Source of the DNA: Comamonadaceae bacterium
GTDB lineage: Bacteria; Pseudomonadota; Gammaproteobacteria; Burkholderiales; Burkholderiaceae_C
DNA length: 64,000 nucleotides
Assembly: GCA_947479935.1 (NCBI GenBank)
Contig: CANKBG010000002.1
Span: 1 to 64,000 of the forward strand
Direction: 5' to 3'
Shown: one piece after another, positions 39,081 through 50,177 of the stretch
How positions within the stretch are numbered: the first letter of the stretch is position 1
Layout of the letters: each line of letters opens with the position of its first letter
Position numbers and translations under genes: made by a program
The notes under the pieces: model-generated
Database searches by the model: none
What the model was told of the DNA's origin: nothing
Seen by the model: only the letters and a program-made list of their open reading frames with translations

Positions 39081-39449
39081 ATGAGTGAAGTAATTCCTTT
39101 GTGCAATTCAACAGACTTGGCCGATTGTGGTTTGGCCGTGCCGTTTGATGTGATTTATGGGGGGCAAACATGCCGTGCCTTTGCCATTCGATTCAAAGGC
39201 CAGGTTTATGCATACCTAAATCGGTGTAGCCATGTGGCCATGGAAATGGATTTCCAGCCCAACCGATTTTTTGACGCATCAGGAAAGTTTCTCATTTGTG
39301 CGACGCATGGCGCGCTTTACAAGCCTGAGTCGGGCGCTTGCGCTGGGGGGCCTTGCACCGGTGGCTTGATCCCTATCACCTTGTCTGAGCAAGGCGGTGT
39401 CGTTCACTGGCATACTGATTTCAATTTAAAACCTTTTGAGTTCTCATGA
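39081..39449 (+). CDS. Rieske 2Fe-2S domain protein
   Basis: The 122-residue protein is a single Rieske domain. The cluster ligands are C49 and H51 in NRCSHVAME and C73 and H76 in ICATHGALY, followed by the GACAGGPCTGG loop. Stand-alone Rieske proteins may serve as ferredoxins for oxygenases or in redox sensing; no partner oxygenase is nearby. It overlaps the S49 peptidase gene by ATGA, which hints at shared expression with membrane protein quality control. Confidence 0.9.
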   Translation: MSEVIPLCNSTDLADCGLAVPFDVIYGGQTCRAFAIRFKGQVYAYLNRCSHVAMEMDFQPNRFFDASGKFLICATHGALYKPESGACAGGPCTGGLIPITLSEQGGVVHWHTDFNLKPFEFS

Positions 39450-40441
39450 GTTCTGATCAACCTGAATCCTTCACCCCTAATTCTGCTTCTGGACCCTCGC
39501 ATGTGAACACATCCGCCGTCAATTGGGAACGCCAAACCTTGTCAGAATTGGTTCATGCCAATTTGAAAGAGCAGCAGTCAGCTCGGCGCTGGAAGATGGG
39601 TCTGCGATTAGCTTGGTTGCTTTTTTGGGTAGTGGTACTGTGGCAGGTCTTGTCTCACAATCAAACCACTGCCAGTATCACGACGCCTCATACGGCTCTG
39701 GTGAATATCAAGGGTGAAATTGCAGATGGCACCGACGCCAGTGCCGAAAATATTGTGGCTGCCATGCGCGCCGCTTTAGAAGATACAGGCTCACAAGCCT
39801 TGGTGCTGCTAATCAACTCGCCGGGGGGTAGCCCTGTTCAAGCGGGCATCATCAATGATGAAATTGCACGTTTGAAGGCGTTGCACCAAAAACCTATTTA
39901 TGCGGTGGTTGAAGAATCATGTGCGTCTGCGGCTTACTACATTGCAGCAGCCACTGATAAAATCTATGTCAACAAAGCTAGCATTGTGGGCAGCATTGGT
40001 GTTCTCATGGATGGCTTTGGTTTCACAGGCTTAATGAACAAGTTAGGCGTCGAGAGACGCCTCATGACGGCGGGTGAAAACAAAGGCTTTTTAGATCCCT
40101 TCAGCCCCCAAACAGATGCGCAGCGCAAGCATGCGCAGTCGATGTTGAATCACATTCACTCGCAGTTTATTTCGGTTGTTAAAAAAGGCCGTGGCGATCG
40201 TCTGAAAGAAACGCCTGAGATGTTCAGCGGTCTTTTCTGGACAGGACAGCAAGCCGTTGAATTGGGTTTGGCCGATGAGTTGGCCAGCTTAGATCAAGTG
40301 GCGCGAGATGTGGTGAAAGCCGAAGAAGTCGTGGACTATTCACGTCGCGACAACGTGGCTGAGCGTTTGGTGAAACGTTTCGGTGCGGCCATGGGTGAAG
40401 GCGCATGGCGTGCTATGCGAAACAGCGCCACGATTCGCTAA
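39446..40441 (+). CDS. sppA: S49-family signal peptide peptidase (SppA-like)
   Basis: The 331-residue membrane protease has one N-terminal membrane segment (about residues 53-70). Its catalytic core has the oxyanion region NSPGGSPVQAG, a likely nucleophile S161 in CASAAYY and the general base K213 in GENKGFLDPFS. This is the short SppA form, expected to act in the periplasm as an oligomer degrading leftover signal peptides. It ends 18 bp before the convergent methyltransferase gene. Confidence 0.92.
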   Translation: MSSDQPESFTPNSASGPSHVNTSAVNWERQTLSELVHANLKEQQSARRWKMGLRLAWLLFWVVVLWQVLSHNQTTASITTPHTALVNIKGEIADGTDASAENIVAAMRAALEDTGSQALVLLINSPGGSPVQAGIINDEIARLKALHQKPIYAVVEESCASAAYYIAAATDKIYVNKASIVGSIGVLMDGFGFTGLMNKLGVERRLMTAGENKGFLDPFSPQTDAQRKHAQSMLNHIHSQFISVVKKGRGDRLKETPEMFSGLFWTGQQAVELGLADELASLDQVARDVVKAEEVVDYSRRDNVAERLVKRFGAAMGEGAWRAMRNSATIR

Positions 40442-40458
40442 GCCAACTTCAAAATAGC

Positions 40459-41256
40459 TTATACGCCTATCAAAAATACCGCCGGCGTGTGATTGCTAAG
40501 ACCCTCAGGCATCTGACCATCTGCAAGTTTTCGCCAGTGTTGTGTAACGGCACTTTTGCTGACGGCCTCTGGCAAAGTCAAGCCGCTGCTAAATGCCAAG
40601 CGAGTGTTGGGCTGTAAGGACTGAACCAACGCCGCCCAAAGTGCCGCATTGCGATAGGGCGTTTCGATGAACAATTGGGTTTGGCCTGACTTCAGTGCAA
40701 ATTGCTCAAGCTCCTTGATTCGTCGTGAACGTTCTTGAGCGTCTTGTGGCAAGTAGCCAACAAACGCAAAATTTTGTCCATTCAAGCCACTGCTGGCCAG
40801 TGCTAACAGCAAAGAAACTGGACCCACCAGGGGTATCACTTGAATGCCCAAATCATGCGCAGCGCGAACCACCGAGCTGCCCGGATCAGCGACCGCAGGC
40901 ATGCCCGCTTCACTAACCAAACCAATGTCTTCGCCTTGCAAGGCCGCCGCGAGCATGGGTTTTGCGTCGAAGCTGCCTAGATGGTCGCCTTTTTTGTGAA
41001 CTTGCCTGGGCAGCTCGGAAATCACTTGCGATTGAACGGGCACTTTGAGGGAAGAATAGACGTCGATGCGCTTTAAGTAGGCCCGTGTTGTCTTGGCGTT
41101 TTCGCAAATCCAATGTGTGATGTTGGCTGCTGTTGTGAGGGTGCTCAGGGGCATCACTAGTTGAAGGTCCACATCGTGGTCGCATCCAAAATCGAGCGGT
41201 GCTGGCACTAAAAAAAGTTTACCAAGCTTTGGGGCTTGCGAGTGGTTGTGGCTCAT
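40459..41256 (-). CDS. RsmI-like SAM-dependent methyltransferase
   Basis: The 265-residue tetrapyrrole methylase-fold protein resembles RsmI (16S rRNA C1402 2'-O-methyltransferase): LVSEAGMPAVADPGSSVVRAAHDLG, VIPLVGPVSLLLALASSGLNGQNFAFVGYLP and LFIETPYRN. The N-terminal part (MPLSTLTTAANITHWICENAKTTRAYLKRI) differs from canonical RsmI, which begins LYVVATPIGNL. This fits the RsmI-like paralogue group beside maf in Burkholderiales. It starts in a TGATG overlap with maf. Confidence 0.85.
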   Translation of the reverse strand: MSHNHSQAPKLGKLFLVPAPLDFGCDHDVDLQLVMPLSTLTTAANITHWICENAKTTRAYLKRIDVYSSLKVPVQSQVISELPRQVHKKGDHLGSFDAKPMLAAALQGEDIGLVSEAGMPAVADPGSSVVRAAHDLGIQVIPLVGPVSLLLALASSGLNGQNFAFVGYLPQDAQERSRRIKELEQFALKSGQTQLFIETPYRNAALWAALVQSLQPNTRLAFSSGLTLPEAVSKSAVTQHWRKLADGQMPEGLSNHTPAVFLIGV

Positions 41257-41870
41257 CACAACTTCACGCCTGCTTCACGCAGCATTTGACAAGTTCGGAT
41301 CAGCGGTAATCCCACCAGTGCAGTGGGATCGTCATTGTCTATTGCGTCTAGCAAGGCAATACCGAGCCCTTCACTTTTTGCACTGCCGGCGCAGTCGTAA
41401 GGTTCTTCGGCGCGCAAGTAGGTTTCAATTTCTTCATCTGTCAGTTCTCTGAACCTCACTTTGACCGCTGCTAAATCTGTTCGTTCATATCCGCTGGCAA
41501 GACAAACCACAGACAAGGCTGTTTGAAAAATAACAGTTTTGCCGCGCATGCGCTGCAATTGCAACACCGCATTGGGATGATTGCCAGGTTTGCCCAAGGG
41601 GGTGCCATCAAGATCCGCCACTTGATCAGAACCAATCACCACGGCCTCCGGATTTTTTTGTGCAACGGCTAGAGCTTTTGCAAGCGATAAGCGCATGGCC
41701 AAATCTTTGGGCGATTCATGGGGATGAGGCGTTTCATCCACATCGGGGGCTGCCACCGTAAAAGGAACACGCAGCCGAGACAGCAGTTCCTTTCTGTAAC
41801 GGGAGGTTGAGCCCAGTATCAAGGGCCGGTCGGCCTGAAGGGTGAGGGGTGTTGAATTGTCTTTGGACAT
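41256..41870 (-). CDS. maf: Maf-family nucleoside triphosphate pyrophosphatase (YceF type)
   Basis: The 204-residue protein begins its core with ILGSTSRYRKELLSRL, and has DVDET, GSDQVADLDG with the catalytic aspartate, and YDCAGSAKSEGLGIALLDAIDNDDPTALVGLPL. These features match YceF, which hydrolyses 7-methyl-GTP and removes modified nucleotides. It lies divergent from yceD, as yceF does beside yceD in many proteobacteria. Confidence 0.92.
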   Translation of the reverse strand: MSKDNSTPLTLQADRPLILGSTSRYRKELLSRLRVPFTVAAPDVDETPHPHESPKDLAMRLSLAKALAVAQKNPEAVVIGSDQVADLDGTPLGKPGNHPNAVLQLQRMRGKTVIFQTALSVVCLASGYERTDLAAVKVRFRELTDEEIETYLRAEEPYDCAGSAKSEGLGIALLDAIDNDDPTALVGLPLIRTCQMLREAGVKL

Positions 41871-41895
41871 GCCTCAATTCTCTTACACTGCCGGC

Positions 41896-42453
41896 ATGGA
41901 TAAAAATTTTGATTTGAAACGCCTCAATATCAAGGCGTTTGCTAGAGATGGCACCCGCATTCAGGGTGTGAAAGAGCTGCCTTTTTTTGTGCGATTGGCA
42001 GAGATTTCTGTCCGGCTTGATGGGCCCAATGAGCCCCAAAACGCAGTTTCTTGGGAAATCGAGGGCGAAATGCGGTCCTTGGCGGGAGGCGAAACCCAAA
42101 TATGGCTGCACCTGATGGCCGAGCTTTCCTTGCCCTTGCAGTGTCAGCGCTGTATGGGGGCTGTTGAGGTCAAAGTGAGCTCCAATCAATCCTTTAGATT
42201 TGTCGCCGACGAAGCCTCGGCGGAAGCGGAAGACGATGAATCCGAGGAGGATTTGTTGGTTTTGACCCCGGAGGTGGATGTGTGGGAGTTGATGGAAGAT
42301 GAACTCATCATGTCTGTGCCTTTGGTCCCCAAGCACTCAATTTGCCCCATTTTGGTGCCCATGTCGGTGGCAGATGAAGCCTTTGAGGAGGCTTTAGAGG
42401 CCCGTCCCAACCCCTTCGCCGCCCTGGCTCAGTTAAAGAAAAAACCGACTTAA
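41896..42453 (+). CDS. yceD: YceD-like protein (DUF177)
   Basis: The 185-residue acidic protein has the DUF177 pattern: LPLQCQRCMGAVEVKV with a CxxC pair, an acidic stretch (ADEASAEAEDDESEED), then VDVWELMEDELIMSVPLVPKHSICP. YceD is linked to 23S rRNA accumulation and nearly always precedes rpmF. The ATG at 41896 is favoured; an earlier frame overlaps divergent maf. Confidence 0.92.
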   Translation: MDKNFDLKRLNIKAFARDGTRIQGVKELPFFVRLAEISVRLDGPNEPQNAVSWEIEGEMRSLAGGETQIWLHLMAELSLPLQCQRCMGAVEVKVSSNQSFRFVADEASAEAEDDESEEDLLVLTPEVDVWELMEDELIMSVPLVPKHSICPILVPMSVADEAFEEALEARPNPFAALAQLKKKPT

Positions 42454-42481
42454 TGCTTTAGATCCATTTGAAAGTTTGGGC

Positions 42482-42487
42482 TATAAT
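42482..42487 (+). promoter_or_regulatory. Putative -10 box of the rpmF promoter
   Basis: An exact TATAAT in the context GGCTATAATC follows the yceD stop by 28 bp. The best -35 candidate, TTTAGA at 42457-42462, is a poor match at 19 bp. The leader then folds into a GTGAGGG/CCCTCAC hairpin (42504-42527) before the rpmF Shine-Dalgarno. Confidence 0.5.
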
Positions 42488-42595
42488 CAGCGGCTTCGTG
42501 CCTGTGAGGGCCCGTTAGTTCCCTCACTGTTTAACCCATAGCTGCGTTGCGCTAGAGCTTCATAACGCTGCTTACAACGCCTCCAAGGAGCCACC

Positions 42596-42778
42596 ATGGC
42601 TGTTCAACAAAATAAAAAGTCACCTTCTAAACGTGGCATGCACCGTTCACACAACGCACTCAATGTGCCTGGTATTGCTGTCGAGCCAACTACCGGCGAA
42701 ACACATTTGCGTCACCACATCAGCCCCAATGGTTTTTACCGTGGCCGTCAGGTTCTGAAGAATAAATCAGAAGCCTAA
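42596..42778 (+). CDS. rpmF: 50S ribosomal protein L32
   Basis: The 60-residue basic protein [20 protein letters not shown] with the C-terminal [18 protein letters not shown] is L32. AAGGAG lies before the ATG. It starts the conserved rpmF-plsX-fab cluster that links ribosome and membrane lipid synthesis. A stable hairpin follows it before plsX. Confidence 0.96.
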   Translation: MAVQQNKKSPSKRGMHRSHNALNVPGIAVEPTTGETHLRHHISPNGFYRGRQVLKNKSEA

Positions 42779-42795
42779 TTGACGCTCTAAATACA

Positions 42796-42828
42796 GGCCC
42801 GATGCTACATTCAAGGTAGCCTCGGGCC
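42796..42828 (+). terminator. Hairpin between rpmF and plsX, possible attenuator
   Basis: GGCCCGA.GCTAC and GGTAGC..CGGGCC form a long stem with a small mismatch and a six-base loop, followed by TTTGTATTT. The imperfect T-run suggests partial termination or an RNA processing site that sets rpmF above the downstream lipid genes. Confidence 0.6.
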
Positions 42829-42851
42829 TTTGTATTTGGGTCATTTGAAAC

Positions 42852-43922
42852 ATGTCTTCCAATGAATTTTTCACCCTTGCCGTAGATTGCATGGGTGGTG
42901 ACCATGGCCCCAGCATCACGCTGCCAGCCTGTCGTCATTTCTTAGACTCTCACCCCAATGCCAAATTGCGCCTGGTCGGGCAGGCTCAGGCTTTGGCCGG
43001 GTTCAAGCATGAGCGTGCCGAGATTGTGGTGGCTACGGAAGTCGTAGGCATGGAAGATTCCGTAGAAGTTGCCTTAAGACGAAAAAAAGACTCTTCAATG
43101 CGAGTGGCCATCGAGCAGGTTAAGTCTGGCGAAGCCGATGCTGCCGTTTCTGCGGGCAACACGGGTGCCCTTATGGCCATCGCGCGCTATTTACTCAAAA
43201 CAATGGATGGCATTGATCGCCCGGCCATTGCGGGTCAAATGCCCAACTTCAAAGGCGGCGGCACCACCATGTTGGATTTGGGTGCCAATGTCGATTGCTC
43301 CCCTGAGCATTTGTTGCAATTTGCCGTGATGGGTTCCGCCTTGGTCTCGGTGCTGCAGGCTAATGAAAGCCCCACTGTGGGCTTGCTGAATATTGGTGAA
43401 GAGGCCATTAAAGGCAACGAAATCATTAAAAAAACAGGCGAACTGTTGCGATCTGCTGCTAACTCCGGTGATTTGAACTTTTATGGCAACGTTGAAGGCA
43501 ATGATATTTTCAAAGGTACTGTCGACATTGTGGTGTGTGACGGCTTTGTCGGTAATGTGGCGTTAAAAGCCAGTGAAGGCTTGGCCACCATGATGGGTGG
43601 CTTCTTGAAATCTGAGTTTTCTCGCAACATCTTTACCAAATTGGCTGCTATCTGTGCTTATCCTGTTCTAAATTCGTTTAAAAATAGAGTTGATCACCGT
43701 CGTTACAACGGTGCGGCACTGCTGGGATTGCGGGGCTTGGTTTTTAAGAGCCATGGCTCGGCTGATGAGTTGGCATTCGGGGCGGCCTTAAACCGCGCGT
43801 ATGATGCGGCTAGACATCAACTGCTGAGTCGTGTTGCTGATCGAATTGCCCATACAGCGCCTTTGTTAAATGCCCAAGCGGCGGCTGCGGAAAATTCGGC
43901 CCATACGGCTGCTACCGAATGA
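42852..43922 (+). CDS. plsX: Phosphate acyltransferase PlsX
   Basis: PlsX makes acyl-phosphate from acyl-ACP for the PlsY step of phospholipid synthesis. The 356-residue protein starts [20 protein letters not shown] and has [38 protein letters not shown] and [20 protein letters not shown]. All are family blocks. Length is near the usual 340-350. It overlaps fabH by ATGA. Confidence 0.95.
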   Translation: MSSNEFFTLAVDCMGGDHGPSITLPACRHFLDSHPNAKLRLVGQAQALAGFKHERAEIVVATEVVGMEDSVEVALRRKKDSSMRVAIEQVKSGEADAAVSAGNTGALMAIARYLLKTMDGIDRPAIAGQMPNFKGGGTTMLDLGANVDCSPEHLLQFAVMGSALVSVLQANESPTVGLLNIGEEAIKGNEIIKKTGELLRSAANSGDLNFYGNVEGNDIFKGTVDIVVCDGFVGNVALKASEGLATMMGGFLKSEFSRNIFTKLAAICAYPVLNSFKNRVDHRRYNGAALLGLRGLVFKSHGSADELAFGAALNRAYDAARHQLLSRVADRIAHTAPLLNAQAAAAENSAHTAATE

Positions 43923-44896
43923 CCATTTATTCTCGTATTTCTGGCACGGGCAGCTATTTGCCCCCAAGGCGCTTGACCAATGCCGATTTGGTAGCCGAAT
44001 TGGCTGTACAGGGTATCGAAAGCTCTGATGATTGGATCGTTGAGCGAACGGGCATTCGGGCCAGGCACTTTGCGGACGCTGGCATATGCACCAGCGATCT
44101 GGGGGCAGAAGCGGCTCGACAAGCCATTCAGGCGGCGGGTTGCCAACCCTCAGACATAGATTTGATCATTGTGGCCACCTCCACGCCCGATATGGTTTTT
44201 CCGTCATCAGCAGCATTGCTTCAAAATAAGCTGGGTATTGTGGGTTGCCCTGTATTTGACGTGCAAGCTGTGTGCAGCGGTTTCATTTATGCCTTGACTG
44301 TGGCCGATGCCATGATCAAAACCGGTACGGCCAAACTTGCCTTGGTGATTGGGGCTGAAGTCTTCAGCCGCATTCTGGATTTCAAAGATCGAACCACTTG
44401 TGTTTTGTTTGGCGATGGCGCTGGCGCTGTGATTCTAGAGGCGTCTACCACGCCCGGCATCTTGGCCACAGACATTCACGCGGATGGCAAATACGCAGAC
44501 ATTTTGTGTGTGCCCGGTCATGTGTCCGGGGGTGCAGTTTTAGGTGATCCTGTTTTAAAAATGGATGGTCAAGCGGTCTTTAAATTGGCGGTGGGCGTGC
44601 TGGAAGAAACAGCTCGCGCATCTCTGAGCAAAGCGGGTTTGACCGAATCAGATATCGATTGGCTCATTCCGCATCAAGCCAATATTCGCATCATGCAAAG
44701 TACTGCACGCAAGCTCAAAATGTCGATGGAAAAAGTCATTGTCACGGTTGACCAGCACGGTAATACATCGGCTGCCTCGATCCCTTTGGCGCTTGATCAC
44801 GGCGTTCGCACTGGACAAATTACCAAGGGCCAAACTCTCATGCTTGAAGGCGTGGGGGGTGGCTTTACTTGGGGTTCGGTACTTTTAAAATATTGA
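43919..44896 (+). CDS. fabH: Beta-ketoacyl-ACP synthase III
   Basis: FabH starts fatty-acid synthesis by condensing acetyl-CoA with malonyl-ACP. The 325-residue protein has the catalytic cysteine C119 in [13 protein letters not shown], histidine in [10 protein letters not shown] and asparagine in [10 protein letters not shown]. The [14 protein letters not shown] segment is typical. It is translationally coupled to plsX and followed by fabD after eight bases. Confidence 0.96.
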   Translation: MTIYSRISGTGSYLPPRRLTNADLVAELAVQGIESSDDWIVERTGIRARHFADAGICTSDLGAEAARQAIQAAGCQPSDIDLIIVATSTPDMVFPSSAALLQNKLGIVGCPVFDVQAVCSGFIYALTVADAMIKTGTAKLALVIGAEVFSRILDFKDRTTCVLFGDGAGAVILEASTTPGILATDIHADGKYADILCVPGHVSGGAVLGDPVLKMDGQAVFKLAVGVLEETARASLSKAGLTESDIDWLIPHQANIRIMQSTARKLKMSMEKVIVTVDQHGNTSAASIPLALDHGVRTGQITKGQTLMLEGVGGGFTWGSVLLKY

Positions 44897-44904
44897 ATCA
44901 GACC

Positions 44905-45851
44905 ATGAGTTCATTTGCATTTGTTTTTCCCGGACAAGGCTCCCAAACTGTGGGCATGTTGGATGCTTGGGGCGATCACCCAGCGGTGGTTGAAACTTTG
45001 AAAGAAGCTTCCGATGCCATGGGTGAGGATTTGCGAGCATTGATCCATTCAGGAACCAAAGAAGCTTTGGGTCTCACGACCAATACACAGCCTGTGATGC
45101 TGGTCGCGGCCATTGCTGCTTACCGTGCTTGGTTAGCCGAAGGGGGTTCTCAACCTGCCGTGGTTGCAGGACATTCTTTGGGTGAATATTCGGCCTTGGT
45201 TGCGGCTGGTGTGTTGACGCTGGCGCAAGCTGCACCATTGGTCCGCTTTCGTGCAGCAGCCATGCAAGATGCGGTCGCTGTAGGTGTTGGGGCCATGGCC
45301 GCAGTGTTAGGAATGGAAGCCAACAAAGTGATTGAAGGTTGCGCTCAAGCTCAAGCGACTTTTCCAAGGAGCAGTGGCGAGGTGGTGGAGGCAGTGAACT
45401 TCAATGATCCAGGTCAAACTGTCATTGCCGGTAGCAAGGCTGCCGTTGAAAAAGCCTGCGAAGTTTTAAAGGCTATGGGCGCAAAGCGTGCGTTGAATTT
45501 ACCTGTGTCTGCACCGTTTCACTCAAGCCTCATGAAACCAGCGGCAGAAAAGCTGAAAGAAAAATTGGCGACCACCTCATTTGCAGCTGCGCAAATCCCC
45601 CTCATCAATAACATCGATGTGACCGTGGAAGCCGACGCCGATCGCATTCGCGATGCCCTTTACCGTCAAGCTTTTGGTCCTGTTCGTTGGGTTGAATGTG
45701 TTCAGGCTATCAAAGCCAAGGGTATTTCAACCGTTGTTGAATGCGGCCCTGGCAAGGTGTTGGCAGGCATGGTCAAGCGCATTGATGCCGACATGACGGG
45801 CTTGGCTTTGTTTGACCCAGTCACTTTGGCGGAAGTTAAAGGAGCGTTGGT

Positions 45852-45855
<4 letters not shown>
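44905..45855 (+). CDS. fabD: Malonyl-CoA:ACP transacylase
   Basis: FabD loads malonyl groups onto ACP. The 316-residue protein begins MSSFAFVFPGQGSQTVGM, has the nucleophile serine in GHSLGEYSALVAAG and a catalytic histidine in SAPFHSSLM. The start at 44905 is preferred to an earlier frame overlapping fabH. Its stop overlaps fabG by ATGA. Confidence 0.96.
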
Positions 45856-46879
<1,024 letters not shown>

Positions 46880-46885
46880 TCTGAG

Positions 46886-48130
46886 ATGACCCGTCGTCGC
46901 GTTGTTGTCACGGGCCTGGGTTGTATCAGCCCCGTTGGAAACACGGTGGCAGACGCATGGGCCAATCTTTTGGCTGGCCAGTCTGGCATTGGCCTGATCA
47001 GCAAATTTGACGCCTCGTCTTTCTCTTGCAAAATTGCAGGCGAGGTGAAAGGTTTCAATTTGGAGCAGTACATCAGCGCCAAAGAGGCGCGCACGATGGA
47101 CTCTTTCATCCATTACGGCATTGCCGCAGCTGTTCAAGCTGTAGAAGATGCTGGTTTGCCCACAGGTGATGCATTGGACGATGAGTTGGCCACCCGCATC
47201 GCATGCGTGATTGGCTCTGGCATTGGTGGTTTGCCCATGATTGAGCAGACTCATGTTGAGTACACTGCGCGCGGTCCACGGCGCATCTCTCCCTTTTTTG
47301 TGCCTGCTTCCATCATCAACATGATTGCGGGCCACGTTTCCATGCGTTTTGGATTTAAAGGCCCTAATTTGGCCATTGTCACGGCCTGTACCACGGGCTT
47401 GCATTGCATTGGTGAAGCCAGTCGCATGATTGAATACGGTGATGCCGATGTCGTCGTGGCAGGTGGCTCTGAAGCCACCATTTCACCTCTTGGTCTGGGT
47501 GGCTTTGCAGCCATGCGCGCGTTGTCCACTCGAAATGACGACCCGGCTGCCGCATCTCGCCCTTGGGACAAAGACCGTGACGGCTTTGTTTTGGGTGAAG
47601 GCGCTGGCGTGATGGTGGTCGAAGAATACGAGCACGCCAAAGCACGTGGCGCCAAAATTTACGCAGAAATTTGCGGTTATGGCATGAGCGCCGACGCTGG
47701 CCACATGACTGCGCCCAGCATGGACGGCCCCCGTCGTGCCATGGTTTCTGCATTGCGCAATGCAGGCATGAATGCAGATCAGGTGGATTACCTGAACGCG
47801 CATGGAACGTCTACACCGCTGGGTGACATCAATGAAACCAACGCCATCAAGGCGGCCTTGGGTGACCATGCCAAGAAAACTTTGGTGAGTTCTACCAAAT
47901 CCATGACCGGCCATTTGTTGGGTGGCGCTGGTGGTATTGAAAGTGTTTTCACGGTGTTGGCTTTGCACCATCAAAAAGTGCCGCCCACCATCAATTTGGA
48001 CAACCCAGATCCTGAGTGCGATTTAGATTACTGCGCCAACACAGCGCGTGATCTGAAAATAGATGTCGCCCTCAAAAACAACTTTGGTTTTGGCGGCACC
48101 AACGGCAGTTTGGTTTTCCGTCGGATTTAA
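46886..48130 (+). CDS. fabF: Beta-ketoacyl-ACP synthase II
   Basis: FabF elongates acyl-ACP chains. The 414-residue thiolase-fold enzyme has the catalytic cysteine C168 in [14 protein letters not shown] and histidines in [11 protein letters not shown] and [31 protein letters not shown] is the usual start. It closes the fatty-acid cluster; the next gene follows after five bases. Confidence 0.96.
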   Translation: MTRRRVVVTGLGCISPVGNTVADAWANLLAGQSGIGLISKFDASSFSCKIAGEVKGFNLEQYISAKEARTMDSFIHYGIAAAVQAVEDAGLPTGDALDDELATRIACVIGSGIGGLPMIEQTHVEYTARGPRRISPFFVPASIINMIAGHVSMRFGFKGPNLAIVTACTTGLHCIGEASRMIEYGDADVVVAGGSEATISPLGLGGFAAMRALSTRNDDPAAASRPWDKDRDGFVLGEGAGVMVVEEYEHAKARGAKIYAEICGYGMSADAGHMTAPSMDGPRRAMVSALRNAGMNADQVDYLNAHGTSTPLGDINETNAIKAALGDHAKKTLVSSTKSMTGHLLGGAGGIESVFTVLALHHQKVPPTINLDNPDPECDLDYCANTARDLKIDVALKNNFGFGGTNGSLVFRRI

Positions 48131-48135
48131 TTCTT

Positions 48136-48627
48136 TTGAATCAAAGCGCGCCATCGGTCGATTTTCCGGTGGGGCGTTTTTTAGGCGCTGCCTGGATCTC
48201 GGTTGCTTTGTCTGCTGCATGTGCCGGCGTCTTCGTGCTTAGCTACCAATGGGGAGACTTTTCAGGCTGGCGCGCCATGCTGTTGGTGGCCACTTGGTTG
48301 GCTTTTTCGTGCTTTTCCTTCAGTGGTCTGTTGCGCGGGCAAACAAAGAGCTGGCTATCATGGGATGGTCGCCAATGGCGGGTGCTTTCACTCTTCAATG
48401 ACCCGCCATCCCATTTACCTCTGGATCCTTTACGTTCAGCACAAAATTTGTCAGAGGCAGCCGAGTCTTTACAAGATGGTTACGCCATGAGCGTTCATTT
48501 AGATTTGCAGAAATATTTGTTTGTTTCTTTGTTCAATACCAAAGGATTTCGCCAATGGTTTTGGATGGCCAAGGATTCATTTCCTGACCGTTGGCATGTT
48601 TTTCGTTGCGCTGTATATTCGTGTTAG
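48136..48627 (+). CDS. Small membrane protein of unknown function after fabF
   Basis: A 163-residue product with two hydrophobic segments (about residues 15-35 and 45-65) followed by a soluble part with WLSWDGRQWRVLS, reminiscent of YgfX-like proteins. I do not recognise it with certainty. The start is a TTG five bases after fabF. Genes of this kind sit between fabF and rpoE in related genera. Its end overlaps the longest reading frame of mucD but not the chosen mucD start. Confidence 0.65.
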   Translation: MNQSAPSVDFPVGRFLGAAWISVALSAACAGVFVLSYQWGDFSGWRAMLLVATWLAFSCFSFSGLLRGQTKSWLSWDGRQWRVLSLFNDPPSHLPLDPLRSAQNLSEAAESLQDGYAMSVHLDLQKYLFVSLFNTKGFRQWFWMAKDSFPDRWHVFRCAVYSC

Positions 48628-48656
48628 GTAAGAAGTTTCTTCTTCAGGAGAAAAAA

Positions 48657-50177
48657 TTGGCGTTGATGTCTTTTATGAAATTTTTGAACCGTCAAACGCA
48701 TCGCCCCTGGGTGTCTTTGATGTTGTCTGTTGCGCTGTCTTCAGGCTTGTGTGTTCCTTTGAGCATCAGTGCGCAGTCGGCTGTTGTGAAAGGCTTGCCT
48801 GACTTTACTGAATTGGTTGAATTGGTGGGCCCTTCAGTTGTCAACATTCGTACGCTTGAAAAAGTGCGCAGCAACCCCATGAATGGCGGCGGCATGGATG
48901 ACGAAACACAAGACCTGCTACGCCGTTTTTTCGGAATCCCCATTCCCAATATGCCCGGCGCGCCAAGCAATCCCAATGCGCCCAAGCAAGCGCCAAGGCA
49001 AGGTCGTACACCGGCTCCTGAGGAGTCTCAGCCTCGCGGTGTAGGCTCTGGTTTTGTGCTCACCTCAGATGGTTTGATCATGACCAATGCCCATGTGGTT
49101 GAGGGGGCCGATGAGGTGTTGGTCACGTTAACCGATAAGCGGGAATTCAAAGCCAAAATCATTGGCGCTGACAAGCGCACGGATGTTGCCGTGGTCAAAA
49201 TTCAGGCAACAGGACTGCCTGCTGTCAAAGTGGGAGACGTGTCTCGCTTAAAAGTAGGCGAGTGGGTCATGGCCATTGGCTCACCTTTCGGGTTAGACAA
49301 CTCAGTGACTGCTGGCATTGTGAGCGCCAAGCAAAGAGACACCGGTGACTACTTGCCTTTCATTCAAACTGACGTGGCCATCAATCCTGGCAACTCGGGC
49401 GGCCCTCTTATTAACATGCGTGGTGAAGTGGTAGGTATCAACAGTCAAATTTATTCGCGCTCGGGTGGATTCATGGGCATCTCATTTGCCATACCGATGG
49501 ACGAAGCCATGCGGGTCAGTGATCAGTTGCGAGCCAATGGCCGCGTGACGCGCGGTCGTATTGGTGTGCAAATAGAGTCTGTCACCAAAGAAATTGCCGA
49601 ATCCATTGGCTTGGGCAAAGCGCAGGGCGCACTGATCAATCGGATAGTGCCGGGCGCACCCGCGGACAAGGCAGGGTTAGAAGCCGGTGACGTGATCATT
49701 AAATTTGATGGCAAACTCATTGAGAAATCCGCTGACTTGCCTCGCTTTGTAGGAAATACGAAGCCTGGAACTCAAAGTACTTTGACGTTGTTCCGCCGTG
49801 GCGCCATGAAAGATGTGAGCATCACGGTGGCAGAACTGGAGCCTGAGAAAGTTGCAAAGCGCAGCACTGAACCTGAAGAAAAACCCAAATCGCTGGCGTC
49901 AGTTCAGGGCTTGGGCCTGGTGGTTGCAGACCTCACAGATGCGCAGAAGGCCGAACTGAAAATCAAGGGGGGTGTTCGCGTGGAAAGCTTGCAAGAGCCG
50001 GCAGCGAAGGCGGGGTTGCGTGAAGGCGACGTGATTTTGGCGGTTGGCAATGTCGAAGTGACTCAAATAAAAGAGTTCGAGGCGGCCGTGGCTAAAATTG
50101 ACAAGAGCAAAACGGTCAGCATCCTATTCAAACGTGGCGACTTCACTCGATTTGCGCTCATTCGCCCGAATCGTTGA
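48657..50177 (+). CDS. mucD: DegP/MucD-family periplasmic serine protease
   Basis: This HtrA-type protease handles damaged envelope proteins. About 506 residues: a signal peptide ending near SISAQS, the trypsin-like domain with catalytic His in TNAHVVEGADEV, Asp in KRTDVAVVKI and Ser in NPGNSGGPLINM, and two PDZ domains. The chosen TTG at 48657 has AGGAG six bases upstream; the ATG at 48666 would be 15 bases away. MucD usually ends an rpoE-rseAB operon, but those genes are not here. Confidence 0.92.
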   Translation: MALMSFMKFLNRQTHRPWVSLMLSVALSSGLCVPLSISAQSAVVKGLPDFTELVELVGPSVVNIRTLEKVRSNPMNGGGMDDETQDLLRRFFGIPIPNMPGAPSNPNAPKQAPRQGRTPAPEESQPRGVGSGFVLTSDGLIMTNAHVVEGADEVLVTLTDKREFKAKIIGADKRTDVAVVKIQATGLPAVKVGDVSRLKVGEWVMAIGSPFGLDNSVTAGIVSAKQRDTGDYLPFIQTDVAINPGNSGGPLINMRGEVVGINSQIYSRSGGFMGISFAIPMDEAMRVSDQLRANGRVTRGRIGVQIESVTKEIAESIGLGKAQGALINRIVPGAPADKAGLEAGDVIIKFDGKLIEKSADLPRFVGNTKPGTQSTLTLFRRGAMKDVSITVAELEPEKVAKRSTEPEEKPKSLASVQGLGLVVADLTDAQKAELKIKGGVRVESLQEPAAKAGLREGDVILAVGNVEVTQIKEFEAAVAKIDKSKTVSILFKRGDFTRFALIRPNR

